Shown here: positions 51,190 to 63,110 of the stretch, piece after piece
Position numbering within the stretch: position 1 is the stretch's first letter
How the letters are laid out: every line of letters begins with the position of its first letter
Source: Purpureocillium takamizusanense
Taxonomy: Eukaryota; Ascomycota; Sordariomycetes; Hypocreales; Ophiocordycipitaceae
DNA length: 64,000 nt
NCBI RefSeq assembly: GCF_022605165.1
Contig: NC_063068.1
Span: forward strand, 310,001-374,000
Direction: 5' to 3'
Notes under the pieces: generated by a model
Told to the model about the DNA's origin: nothing
The model's database searches: none
The model's input: only the letters and a program-made list of their open reading frames with translations
Made by a program: the position numbers and the translations under genes

Positions 51190-53065
51190 TTAGAAAGTAG
51201 TGCCCTTTGTCTGCTTGCCCCTTTCCTCCTCGATCTTCTTGACATTGATGTTCTTCCAGACAACAATGGACAGCAAGCACAGAGGCATCAAAGCCACTCC
51301 AGTGATGAGCATGTACCTCATGACGTGAGCATAGGCTGCAACGATAGCGTCCCGCTCCGGCGAACCGTCGGGGAACGACATTTGCAATTTGATGTCACCG
51401 AAAATTTGTGCCGATCGACCCTTCGCCGCCTCAGGAAGACGATTGTACAGCTCCTGGGGCAGGAGATTGTTCCAAATTCCTCCTGCGATGGACAAACCGA
51501 TTGAGGCGCCGAAGCCGCCGAACAAGCCGGCAAGCGCGTTGGTGACGGCAATGTATTGATGCGTGACGGGAGCCATGACTGCAAGCGAACTGCAAATGAC
51601 AAAGACCTCGCTGCCCAGGCCCACAAGGAACTGGGTGAAGACGAGAATTCCCACGGGCGCGTCGGGCTGGCGGAAAGGCAGGATGAGCGCCGTCCCCAGC
51701 AGCATGATCGGCACGCCGCTATAGGCGGTCCACTTGAAGTTGCCGGTTTTGTGAATGATGTAACCGATGATGGGCCCAAAGAACGATGATGTGAGGGAGT
51801 AGGTGTTGACAATGTATCCCGCATGCTCCACGCTCTGCCTATGCACCACCTGCAGGTACGAGTTGAAGTAGCCGTTCCAAGTAAAGGTGGACAAGAACAT
51901 GATGCCGTATAGCAAGCAGGAGCCAATGATGGTCCCCTGCTTGAGATATTTCCAGGGCAAGAATTGTACTGGCGCAAACTTGGCCTCCCAAATGTAGAAG
52001 ACGGGGAATAGGATCACGCCAAGCACCAGCATGGCGATGATGTATGGCGTCTTCCACTGCTGTGGAGCGTACCTCACCAAGCTGAATGGCAGCAGGATGC
52101 AAGAAAGCGCGCCCATGATGAGTAACATGCCGGCCAAGTCAATCTCAATGACATAATGCTTGACAGACTCGTGCCACTTCCTTCCCGATGGTGCTCGCTT
52201 CTGGAAGAGGCCATTCTTGAGAGCCTTGCGGAACATGTAAGTCATGAGGCCCATGGCCGGCAAGCTGCATCCGACCAGGATGATGGCGAAGGCGCCAAAG
52301 GCCCAGCGGAAATTGAGCCCGTTAAGAAACTTTGCTGCAATATTGGGGCCGGCCAAGTTGCTGATGATTCTTGGCGTCTGATTGAAGCCGATGACAAGCA
52401 TGCGGTTCTTGAGGCTGCTCATGTCGGAAAGCATAACGCGGACGACGTAGCCAATCCCGATGTGACCCGTCCAGTAGAGCGTGTGGGCGGCGACATAGGT
52501 AGAGACGTTCTTGGCGACGGCCTTCATGATGCTACCGATGACGGAGACGAGGAGCATGAGCGTAAAGCCCTCGACGCGGCCCAAGACGTCGATGATCTTG
52601 GACAAACCCAACGGGGCGCATGCGCCAATGATGGTGGACAGGACGCTGCCAACATTGAGAAGGCCGTGGCTCCCAAAAGAGGAGGTGATGTACGGGTTGA
52701 GCGCTGAATCAACCGCATTTTGGAGATAATCCACAAAGGTGACCAGATACAGGCTACGATTTTTATTAGCAACGTTGAACGAACCAGACATGCGAGCTCA
52801 ACTGCCGGCGTCGCTGCTACACATACAGCGCAAACATGGTGAAGAGCGTCCATTTCGACCAAGCGGTCGTGATGGCACGGACGCGCTTCACGCCATCTTG
52901 GAACTCCCCGTTGTTGGAATTGTTGTCCTCTTCATTCTTGGCGTGGTCGTCCGACATGACCGCGGCCGAGGTGACATCGTTTTGAGCAGGATGTTTCTCT
53001 TCGTCGACGGTTACAGCGTGGTCGCCAACCTGCGGCCGAGGCCCGTCAGCGCCAACTGCGTGCAT
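51190..53065 (-). CDS. Siderophore iron transporter (MFS, SIT family)
   Basis: Exons 53065-52821 and 52753-51190 give 602 residues, normal for SIT proteins (14 membrane spans). The 67-nt intron joins WSKWTLFTMFALY to LYLVTFVDYLQN. The hydrophilic N-terminus (about 60 residues, EEDNNSNNGEF) is followed by the SIT-typical VDSALNPYITSSFGSHGLL, GRVEGFTLMLL, GHIGIGYVVRVMLSDMSS, WNGYFNSYLQVVHRQSVEHA, GSEVFVICSSLAVMAPV and IWNNLLPQELYNRLP. SIT carriers import ferric hydroxamate siderophores by proton symport across the plasma membrane. The gene diverges from the ABC transporter gene; perfect GATA sites lie between them. Which siderophore it carries cannot be read from sequence. Confidence 0.92.
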
Positions 53066-53532
53066 TGTTGTCGTCAATGCCGTCGGCAAAAACAGGGAGA
53101 GGGAGTTCTGGAAAAAGGCTAATGATAATAAGAGCGATTTGCAGAGAGACGAAGGTGTTGGCGAAAAGTTACGAACAAAGATAGATATAGCGACGCATTT
53201 GGGAAGACAAACGGAAGATCCCGGCGACAAGCGTGACTTATTCGATCTCAATTATCATCCGAGGGAAGAAAGAAAAAAAAAATCTGCAGGCCCCGGAGGA
53301 CTGGGATTATTCGAACCCTTCGCCCCCTGAGTGCGACGGCGGCAGCGCTTAAACCGCCTGGGTCCATCACCGCCAAATGGTGGTTGGGGGAAGGGGCCTG
53401 TAGGTACCCTAATACCGTCCGGTCCTGTGAGCTTGGCACAGCATCCAACACGCGTGATCATGCCCGTTCGATTAAGCCAGCGTTCTGTCCGGTGCAGGAC
53501 AAACGTGGAAGCCGTGCAGGGGGGAGGTGGGA

Positions 53533-53544
53533 GGGGGGGGGGGG
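53533..53544 (+). repeat. G12 homopolymer in a G-rich tract
   Basis: Twelve consecutive G preceded by GGGGAGGTGGGA. It could form a G-quadruplex, and its length may be prone to sequencing error. Confidence 0.8.
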
Positions 53545-53858
53545 ATGCAATTCACCAGTCACGAAAACAGCACCCAGGCCCAAGGATCTGATTAGATGCG
53601 GGCGTCAGTTTAAACTCGGACCCATAGGCCCCATCCATCACACGCCACCTCCTGCTCGGCGGGACTGGATCCAAGAGGGAAATCGTTGGCGGCAGCGGCA
53701 GCTTCGCCAAGAGCGGCGACAACTATCTGGTGTCCAACAAAAACTTAGCGGTCGCATCAATACCCGACGGCAGCCGAGGGTGCGTGCTTCTATGGTAGTA
53801 CACACGTGCTGCAGCATGTTGGACGGGAAAGATGGTCGAGAAAGTCTTGCGTAAGAGG

Positions 53859-53867
53859 ATCTGATAA
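53859..53867 (+). promoter_or_regulatory. SreA/Urbs1-type GATA site ATCTGATAA
   Basis: Exact match to ATCWGATAA, about 800 bp upstream of the SIT start. The consensus is that of fungal iron-sensing GATA repressors (Urbs1, SreA, SRE family). The position is rather distal, so binding needs testing. Confidence 0.5.
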
Positions 53868-55306
53868 GATGGGATGCGGCGCAGCTGTCTCGTCTGACCT
53901 CCCCCCGCTCAGCCGTTGACAGGCTGTGTGGGATGCCCACATCGGTCCTTGTCCGTCTGCATCCACCAAACCAACAGGCACACCAAACCCGCCGCTTTGT
54001 TCTCGCAGCGCCGGGCTAACTCAACCAGCAGGGTTTAGTGGCTGGTTCACCGTACGCGGAATCCAGGGCATCGGCGTCAATGGCAAGGATCATCGCGTCG
54101 CTCTCTCTGAGCCCCCATCTCCTCTTCCGCACCAACAGTGTTAAAGCTGTCTTCCCGCATGCTCATTGTGTGACTCAAGGAGCAGAGGCTTCATGTCAAC
54201 TTGGGACGTTGGCGCTTCGGTCACCGCGTCTTCTCTCGTCGCTATGTATTATTGATACAGGTAGGCTGCGACCTCCCCAGCTTGTCAATAGATGCTGGCA
54301 GGACTTTGTCAATGGCACACCAATAGTGGTCGACATCGTTATACAGTATAATTAGGGACGCAAAACATCAGGGACACAGAACATTCGGCTCTCCGATCCC
54401 ATCCATCAGAGTATTCCATGCCTATAAGTTTCAATAATGCTCATGGGCTGTGCGTGCCACGATGTATCCATTCGTATAGATGAAAATACGCAAAATATCC
54501 AGATCCCGAGATGATCTGAAACCCATGCAGTCGTGTAGAAACTGAGCCCATTCCCGCCTTACAGAGCGTTCCCAGAACACGCCGACAGACTGCACGCACT
54601 TTGCTGGCAGCAATGTGTTCGTCTTCTTATATCAATCGTCGAAACGCGTCTGACTTTTCGGAACCAAATCGTATCGTTTTCGATGACTGATGTAGATAGA
54701 AATCCAGGGGAACGGAGACGAATGCCAGCGTGGGCTTCATGGCGCAAAAGCTGTTGAATGGCTGCCAGACATACATCTTGCTGGACAGGTCCTGGGCTAA
54801 GGATAAAGACGACTGGTGCCCTTTGCAATTGCTGAACATTTGCTCACAGGGTTAGAGAGGAGCCGTGAGATCTCTAAGCAACAATATCTTGTCCGCCTAC
54901 AAGAATGAGGCAGATAATATATGACGAGCGCTGTCCCGCGGATGGTCGAAACCAGCCACCATAGCGGGCCCTAAACGTACGTCGACAATGGCGATCCATG
55001 CATCCATATTGCCATGCAGACGTTTCCCACTTGCATTGCCAACCGTGAAAATCTTGTGTCTAGGTATGGGTTGGTATCCTGTGCGGCATCAATCACCAGC
55101 TGCGTCGGAAATGCGACCTGCCTCGGCCGAGGAGCTGCGAAGTGCCACGGCGGCAAAGAAAACGTAATAATTTTCTCAACAGCGGAAGTGATTGTCAAGG
55201 TCAAGCAAGGGACGGCTAGCTCCTCTTGCATGGTGGGTGCCCATTAATGGCTGCGGGAACGTTCGCGTCGGCCTGCCTGCCGCTTTTCACTACCGACACT
55301 CCCTAA

Positions 55307-55315
55307 TTATCTGAT
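55307..55315 (-). promoter_or_regulatory. SreA/Urbs1-type GATA site ATCAGATAA
   Basis: The plus strand reads TTATCTGAT. It lies about 400 bp upstream of the ABC transporter start and 103 bp from the next perfect site. Confidence 0.55.
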
Positions 55316-55417
55316 GCAGCCCCCCCTGTTCGGTACAATCAAGGTACATGTGATGAAGTGCGCGAGTAACTCCCGCCAAGCTTCTCTTGGCACCAGGCGT
55401 CACATGCTCGCTCGAGC

Positions 55418-55426
55418 TTATCTGAT
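55418..55426 (-). promoter_or_regulatory. SreA/Urbs1-type GATA site ATCAGATAA
   Basis: The plus strand reads TTATCTGAT. It lies about 290 bp upstream of the ABC transporter start. Two perfect sites at this spacing, in the same orientation, make a regulatory role credible. Confidence 0.6.
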
Positions 55427-55709
55427 CTCGGAGAAATGCCCAACAAGCCCAAGACCTAGTTTCTGAGGAAGTGGCTGCCGCCTTGGCTCGTTCGTCAGTC
55501 AGCCACACCGCGATTGAAGACTGCCGGAGAGAAGGCTTCTCTAAGCCCGATACCGTCGTTTAACAGCTGGGCACTTTGTGACCCTACCCTCACTGCCACC
55601 GAGAGGCCGGAAGAGTAGTTCTTTTTGTTCAACTTTCGTTACGTTCATTGTCAATGTGTTTTGGTCGGTGAACCACAAGCTTGCCGCACGACGCAAGTAC
55701 TCGGGGGCA

Positions 55710-58700
55710 ATGCCTTCGGAGAAGGAAAAGCGCGGGGGCGAGGAAGAAGCTGGGCAGGACCAAGGGCAAATGGCCAGACAAGGAGCAGAAAGTGAGGGCA
55801 GTCCGAAAAGCCAGAGCGAGAAGCAAGGGAAACACGTAAGCTGCTGGTGGCGTGATGTTACACGGATCGTGACACAGGTTGACTGAACATGTTGTTCTAG
55901 ATATTCAGCCAATTCTTCGCCTTCTTCCGACTCCTATTCGCCGCCGAGCCCACCTGGGTTGACATTGCTCTCATCATCTTTGGAACGATATGTGCCGTGG
56001 GAGCCGGCGTGCCATTTCCTTTGATTGGAGTGCTCTTCGGTCAGCTGGTAGACAACTTTAACAGCGCGACGTGCGCCGCCGAAAATGGCTCCGGCCAAGA
56101 TCCCTTCCGTTACGAGTCGTCCATCAACGACAAGGTCATCAAAACCGCATGGATTGGCGCCATTGCGTTCGTTCTCATCTACTGCTACCTCACCGCTTGG
56201 AGCATCGTCAGCCAGCGGCTCGCCCAGCGTCTACGCAATCACTATGTCGCCGCACTGCTGCGGCAGCCGCCTTCGTTCTTCGACACTCGTGGATCGGCAG
56301 GGCAGGTCTCGAGCAGGCTGCAAAGCGACATCGCAGCCGTGCAGTCAGGCACATCCGAAAAGGTCGGCGCCATTGTTTCCACCTTGAGCTTCATGACCAC
56401 GGTGTTTGTCATTGCCTTCTCGCAACAGCCACGGCTGGCGGGTATCCTGATATCCGTGATGCCGGCGTTTCTTCTCTCCGGCGCCATTGGCAGCAGGTAC
56501 ACGGCAAAGTTCGCAGAAAGGCATAGCGAAGCAGTTGCATCTGCCTCATCGATTGCGTCAGAGGCGCTATCGCACATACCCGTGGTTCAGGCATTCGGCG
56601 CCGCTTCTCGACTCGAGGACATGTTCGTTGGGCATATGTCTGTCGCACACAAGCACGCCATTGCCAAGGCCATCATTGCCTCGGTGCAGACAGGCTTGAT
56701 CTACTTCTTCGCATATAGCGCAAACGCCCTGGCCTTTTGGCAAGGCAGTATCAAAATCGCCGAGGCAGCCAGAGACAACAGTGAGGGATCATCCATTGGC
56801 CAGATCTACGCCATTGTGTATCTTCTAATCGACGGTGAGTCGTATAATGGCGCCGTTGCAACCCGCAACAAAAATTGCGGCCACAGCATAATACTAACTG
56901 CGAATAGCCTGCGTTATGCTGGGGGGGATAGCACCAATGCTCCCATTCATCGGCGGCGCAGTCTCCGCGTATCAGCGTCTCATCAGAGACATCAAAGAGC
57001 CATCTGCTATCGACGGCACTTCGGATGCCGGCCTGGCTCTGCCATCAGACACACCAAAGAGCATCACGTTTCGCAATGTCACGTTCGAGTACCCAACGCG
57101 GCCAGGGCAACCCGCCCTGCGAAACATCAACCTTGAGTTCCCGGCTGGCAAGTACACCGCAATTGTTGGCCTTTCAGGTAGCGGCAAGTCGACAATCGCT
57201 TCCTTGATCGCTCGATTACATGATCCTACGGACGGATGCATCGAGATGAATGGGCAAGACATTAGAAATCTCAATGTGCGCACGCTGAGAAGCTGCATGA
57301 CCTTTGTACAGCAGGAGCCTTCCCTGTTTAACTGTTCTATACTGGAGAACATTGCCCTGGGACTTGTCAACTCGCCCCATGAGCGTCATCGGCACCTCAA
57401 GCCCTTTCTTGGTGGCCCGTTACTGGCCCAAGCAGCCGCAAAAGGAAGGGATGCAATGTCCTGGGCAGAAGCTCAAGGGGGCGGCTTGGCTGAGATTGCC
57501 GATTGCGTACGAAAGGCAGCGGAACAAGCCGACGCTGCCGAGTTCATCGATCGTCTAAGCGCTGGATATGGAACCTCTGTCGGTCCCAAAGGCACCTCGG
57601 TCAGTGGCGGCCAGCGTCAACGCATTGCGCTTGCGCAGGCTCTAATTCGGGACGCCGAGGTGCTCATTCTTGACGAGGCTACTGCCAGCGTCGATTCTGC
57701 GAGCGAGCGTCGCATGCAGGACGCCATTGCGCGCGTGGCTGCCTCTCGCAAACAAGCAATCATCTCCATCGCCCACCGACTTGCCACGATCCGCGAGGCC
57801 GACAACATTATCGTCATGGAAGGCGGGGAGGTCATGGAACAAGGAACTTATTCTGAACTTATGGCCAGGGAGGATGGAAAATTTGCAGCGTTGGCAAGAT
57901 TGCAGAAGGTGAACGCGAGTGGTGGCGACCCAGAAGAAACCGAATGCCTCTCAAGCACCTCTGTGGACGATTTAGGCAAAAAAGGTGATGGCGACTTGTT
58001 CGACCGCGATACTACAAACAAGAAGCCGCAATCCACTTCACACGAGAAGTCGGAGTCTAGTGGAAATGATGACGGTGACGAAGTCGGCAGCAAGAACGTT
58101 ACTCAAAGGCCGTTCAGCAGCGTCTTGAAAGGCATCCTCTGGCTCATCAGACCCTCCCTGGGGTGGCTCGTCCTCGCTCTTTTCGCCGCCGTCTTCGTTG
58201 GGGCTGTGTTTACGGGCTCTGGAATGATCTTTGGCTACACGGTTGGGGCCTTGAACCCGTGTCAGAGCACCGTCGAGCGTATCTTGTCCATGGGTCGCTT
58301 CTTCGGTGGGCTCATCTTCATGCTTGGCGCAATCGAGTTGTTTGCAAACTTCTTTGCCTGGTTGGGATTCGGCATCATCGGCGAGAGGATTCTGTTTGCT
58401 CTGCGCACATTATCGTTTCGGTCGCTCTTGGAACAGTCTCTCGATTGGCACACTTCACTGGGTCGCACTCCCTCTGCCTTGCTGTCAATCATCACCAAGG
58501 ACTGCATGGCTATTGGAAGCTTCAGCGGCTCTACATTCGGAACTATATTCGCGATCGGCGTCAACATCATCATCGGCGTCATCATCTCTCACATCTACGC
58601 CTGGAAGATCGCTCTCGTCGCTCTGGTCTCCATCCCGATCCTTCTCGGATCTGGCTTCATGCAATTGCGCATGTTGGCCCGCTTCGAAGAGAGACACAAG

Positions 58701-59921
58701 GAGTCGTTTGCAAAGGCTAATTCGTTGGCATCTGAAGCCATTCAATCTATCCGCAGCGTGGCGACACTCTCCCTCGAGACCACCTATATGGAGTCGTACA
58801 AGCGGTTGCTGGCGCCGCCCATGAACCAGGTCGTCCGGTCAGCAGCCACAACCAACATCCTGCTGTCGATTTCTCACACGACTTCTCCATTCGTCAACGG
58901 TTTGACGTATTGGTGGGGATCCCAGCTCATCATGAAGGGCGAATACACACAGCGAGACCTTCTCATCGTCTTAGTCGCCATGCTCACAGGCGCGAAGCTC
59001 TGGAGCACCATGTTTACCCTCGCCCCAGAATTTTCCAGGGCTCGTCTCGCCATAGCTCGCGTCATGGAGATTGTCCACATAGGATCTACCGTTCGCGTTA
59101 AGGGCATCTGCACTGACGGGACGGACGTCGAGTCTGCTGCGAAACCTAGGCCAGACCCGCCCTTCGCCACTGCCAAGGGAGGCGTCAAGGTCACGTTTAA
59201 CGACGTTTCATTCGCATACCCCAGGACTCCTGAGACACCGGTTCTTGATAAGGTCTCCTTTACCATTCAGCCCAACCAATTTTGTGGCCTAGTCGGCCCC
59301 TCCGGAGCCGGCAAAAGCACTATCATGAATCTCGTTCAAAGGCTATACGCACCTACGTCGGGATCTATTCTCATAGACAATCAGGACATCTCAAGGCTGC
59401 CAGACTCTTTCCGCGACATTGTCGCATTAGTACCTCAGGATCCCACCCTCTTTGACGGAACCGTGCGACACAATGTTGCTCTGGGTGCGGTTCCTGGGCA
59501 CGACGCTTCAGATGAGGAGATCGAGGCGGCCTGTCGCGCCGCTGGGATCCACGACGAAATTGTCGCTCTTCCGCAAGGATACGATACGCCCTGTGGCGCG
59601 TCGGCATCACGTCTATCCGGAGGTCAGAAACAGCGACTTGCCATTGCCCGTGCCCTGGTCCGTCGACCGCGACTGTTGCTCATGGACGAAAGTACCAGCG
59701 CTCTGGATGCGGCAGGCGAGGCGGCTCTTCAAAAAAGTCTTGAAAGTGCTTCTGCAGGGACCACGGTACTGGCAATCACGCACAGACTGCATACCGTGCA
59801 TAAGGCAAACGTGATTCTCGTGGTGGAAGGGGGCTGCATTGTCGATAGTGGTCGGCACGCGGAGCTGATGGAGAAAAATGAGAGCTACAGGCTGAACGCG
59901 ACGCAGCAAATGTTGCAATAG
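55710..59921 (+). CDS. Full-length ABC-B (MDR-type) transporter, possibly SitT-like
   Basis: Exons 55710-55835, 55901-56834 and 56908-59921 give 1,357 residues arranged TMD-NBD-TMD-NBD. The start ATG follows an upstream leader and gives a Lys/Glu-rich N-terminus. The first TMD begins near WVDIALIIFGTICAVGAG. NBD1 has GLSGSGKST (about 441), VSGGQRQRIALAQ and VLILDEATASVD (about 605). NBD2 has GPSGAGKST (about 1150), LSGGQKQRLAIARAL and LLLMDESTSALD. All ATPase motifs look intact. ABC-B pumps export lipophilic compounds or peptides. The motif FGQLVDNFNSATC near the first span recalls the iron-regulated SitT-like group, and two perfect GATA sites lie upstream; both are inference. It is convergent with the GT1 gene, with 186 bp between stops. 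Confidence 0.92.
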
Positions 59922-60107
59922 GAACTTTCGAATATAAATTTGTTTACATGCCAATATGCATGTCGTAGTACATGGCCATGTGGTGCCCTTCTTAATCTCG
60001 CGCGGATTGGTGTGCTACCAAGTTGTCCAACCTTGCGGTGCCACTGACAGTATCGAGGACATTTATGCTGAAGACCAGTTCCAAGACTACAAACCCTAAT
60101 TTCGCTT

Positions 60108-61678
60108 CTAAAGCATCTGTAAAATATGCTCAGCTGCGATGCGTCGTCCACCACCACCATCGCGACAAAGATCTGCCAGGCGCTGTGCCTTTTCCTTTAT
60201 TCCCTGTGCCCGAGGGCCAAACAGTACTTTCTCCAAGTTACGCCCAAGCTCCCTAGCATCAACGTCCGGTGCATGTCGAGGGTTACCAAACTTGCCGATG
60301 CCGAGCCACTCCGCGCGCTTCGCAAAGTCGTAGGTGTCACCCCAAACAGGCAGAATTACCTGAGGTACTCCGGCACTGAGCGGGTCAGTAAGCGCAGTGT
60401 CGGGAAGTCGGAACCGGGTACGCACCTAATAGCCTCGAAGAAAGAGTTTGCTCCTCCATGATTCACGGAGCAGGCGATGTACCCAGATTCCAGGACGGCC
60501 GTGGGCTCAACGTCAAGCCAGTCAGTTATGCGGACATGCTCCAACCACTTCTCCCCTAACACATCAGACAAGCTTGACAGCTCATAGTCACCGCGTCGAT
60601 GAAGCTTCCAGAGAACCTGTAACTGTGTGTGTCTCTTTTCTGCTCTTTGGAGGAGGTGCCTCAAGGCCTTCGCCATCTCGACAGCCTTCTTCTCTGTCAC
60701 GGATGCATGAGTGCCCAAATTCACGAAAACGGTAGGGCGCCTGGCTAGCCACTTCGCGAGATCCGGGTCCGCATCGCCAATTGCTTGAGTAGGCTTCAAT
60801 ATCGGACCGCACGGAATCATGTGCTTGGGCATAACATCGAACGGAAAGTCGATCTCTGGGCGGGCCGCAAGAAGGATCTTTAAGCCTTCTGGGGGGACAA
60901 TGGATATGTACGCCCAGTCTGCATAGTCGGTATCGATAGTCTCTTTCATCTTCTGGACATGTTGGAGCATCCAGGTATCGGAATCGTTCAGGAACATCTT
61001 TCGGACCATGTAGTACACCAAGGGTATCTGATACCATGGCACTGGGAACGGAATAGTAGATCTCGGTCTAATGCAGCATACGTCAGCTTCAGCGAGCCCC
61101 TATTCTGCAGACACTAACTAATCTTACGGCGGGTATTTCCAGTAGTATTGCTGATTCGGCTGTTTGGCCAGCGCAAACTCCTTGTAAGTGTTGGGAGACA
61201 GTACGACCCAGTTTGGCTTGAGCTTGTAACAGATTGTCACTGCCGGAGGAAAGGCGTTGTCGACGACAATCAAGTCTGGCTTTGTGTCCGTGATTATCTG
61301 TTCCAGCTGTTTGACCGTGTCGCAGGCCTCCTCCGGCGTCCAGGGGCAACCAATGCGGGTCAGCTTGGTGGCCTTTGCAACGTTCCAGACTGTCGGCCGT
61401 ATATCGCACAGCTCTTGAAACTGGTGATCTGGGCGACCGAAAAGTGCCTCTTTCCAAGACGGGCCTGATAACTGGATGAAACTGACTCTGCCGTTGCCTC
61501 CATTGCCGGTGCCAGGCTGAGTTATCGACGAGACGTGATTTGCCAATGGCGCAAAGGAGCAAATATCAACCTGAACACGTGAGTCGAGCTGTAATAGCTC
61601 ATGAGCGACCGCAAGAAAGACATTTGCCTGTCCCAACTCGGAGTTGGTCAGCATCAAAACCTTTTTCTGATTATCCAT
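60108..61678 (-). CDS. GT1 UDP-glycosyltransferase (methylglucosylation module type)
   Basis: Exons 61678-61128, 61067-60426 and 60375-60108 give 486 residues. ATG 61678 is used because the longer open frame upstream starts with GTG. The N-terminal acceptor domain opens with KKVLMLTNSELGQANVFLAV and includes KPDLIVVDNAFPPAV. The C-terminal donor domain has PTVFVNLGTHASVTEKKA, HVRITDWLDVEP, SVNHGGANSFFEA (the HGG motif) and GVPQVILPVWGDTYDFAKRA. These are the marks of the GT-B fold GT1 family, which moves a sugar from UDP-sugar to small lipophilic acceptors. The gene is divergent from an O-methyltransferase gene, an arrangement known for the Beauveria pair that makes 4-O-methylglucosides of phenolics. 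The acceptor is unknown. Confidence 0.88.
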
Positions 61679-63110
61679 CTCTCGCTCAGCAGAAGGGACT
61701 TTGTTTGTTCTTTGCAATTGGTGGACATTTCTGACGGGAGAAAGATTCACAGTCAGGCCATGTGAGTATATTTTACCATTTGGATTCTATGAACCGGGTG
61801 GCCCGTCGGGCTGGGTCCCAAGGCCCAGATCGCTGCATAATGTGAAATTCAAAATGCCCATCTCGCTTACTCTATCACTCACTCTTTCAATGGAGCGTCG
61901 CTACGACGTGCCACTGCGGATCTTGCTCAACAAGCTTGGTGACACACCATTCAGGCCTTGGCATTTGGCAATATCTTGGCAGGACCCATGCCAGTCATTT
62001 TGGTGGATGAATGTTCTTCGGCCAATTCTCGTCAACCAAGAGACACGGCGAGGAATATCGCCCGTGTTCGTCTAAATGTTCGGGCAACTCCTCCATCCGC
62101 AGCGTCGTGAGCGGCGAATGCAGCACTGCCGTGCGTCAGATTCCTTCCCCTGACGCTCCACAAGTCATGCTTAAGAGTTGTGGGACAATCCGCTAAACCA
62201 ACCCTAGACACCTCACCAAGACTGATTTTCAGATCCGATTGATAAGATTTGATGGCGCCGCCACCATCGAGCCAAACCCTGCGGCATTTTCTTGGGGCGG
62301 CGGGAGCTTCCTTCTGGAGGGGCACGGCGGCGGCGGCGCCCCCCGACCCAGCATGGTTTCTTTCGGCAATAACGATACTCGACCTTATTGCGCGGCCTAG
62401 CTAGCGGACCAAGACTTGGATCACGAACGAAGCTAGCCAGGACTCGGCATGCCTCATCTCTCGAGCTTCGTGTACAGAATTCGCGCTCCTCGACGAACCT
62501 TGGTCGCACATGTCAGCTAGATCTGAAATGGGAGTGATCGCTGCCGAGACTGCATGTACGAGGCGCAGCCATGTATTCCAATGTACAGGGTGTGAGCCTT
62601 GTCAACCGATGATTTTCGTGGGAGCCACCAGGTGGTGAACAATGCGGCCGCAGAAGGGCAAGATGGGGGTCGACTCCACCTTTGGGGGCCGTGTGACTTG
62701 CAGGCATTCGGCCGAGGCTGCGGTACATCTAAACACCGGTCAAGAACATGAAGCTCACTGCGGCCACCAGGCACTAGGATCCCTGGTCATAAACGCTACG
62801 CATCGTGCCATGAGCATCATGGCTCCACTGCCGTACGTAAGTCAGCGGCACCGAGGCCTTCCATCCCACACCGGAATTGGCATCGACTGCTGCGCAGCTG
62901 TGGCTTGACTTGGCGGCGCGGTCAATTGAGGGGGTTGACTGCAGGCACATGCGTGGCGGTAGCGCGCCGTACTGGGACGATACCTCGTAATGCAGTCGGT
63001 TGCTTGCGATTTAGTTCGCGGTATAAATTTACTCCAGTAATCATCCGTACCCCCTTTATCCTCATCAGGGGCAAACCACAGGTACATGCACTGACAGTGA
63101 ACCGAACACG
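61679..63110. promoter_or_regulatory. Divergent promoter region GT1/methyltransferase
   Basis: 1.4 kb between opposing starts. Open frames inside are short and unremarkable. No perfect ATCWGATAA site was seen here. A TATA-like 'gtataaattt' lies at about 63020, 90 bp before the methyltransferase ATG. Confidence 0.45.

Larger units (their letters stand above)
53066..55709. promoter_or_regulatory. 2.6 kb divergent promoter region, SIT and ABC transporters
   Basis: No gene is supported; open frames are short and domain-free. The region carries three perfect ATCWGATAA elements (annotated separately), a near match ATCTGATTA at about 53586-53594 and CAGATAA at 54911-54917. A G-run (12 G) is at 53533-53544. 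By chance a given ATCWGATAA match is expected about once per 65 kb counting both strands. Confidence 0.6.

Noticed and set aside
53300..53330. tRNA-like 'attattcgaaccc' word
   Set aside because: The flanking sequence does not fold into an acceptor stem or anticodon arm; no tRNA gene could be supported anywhere in the window.
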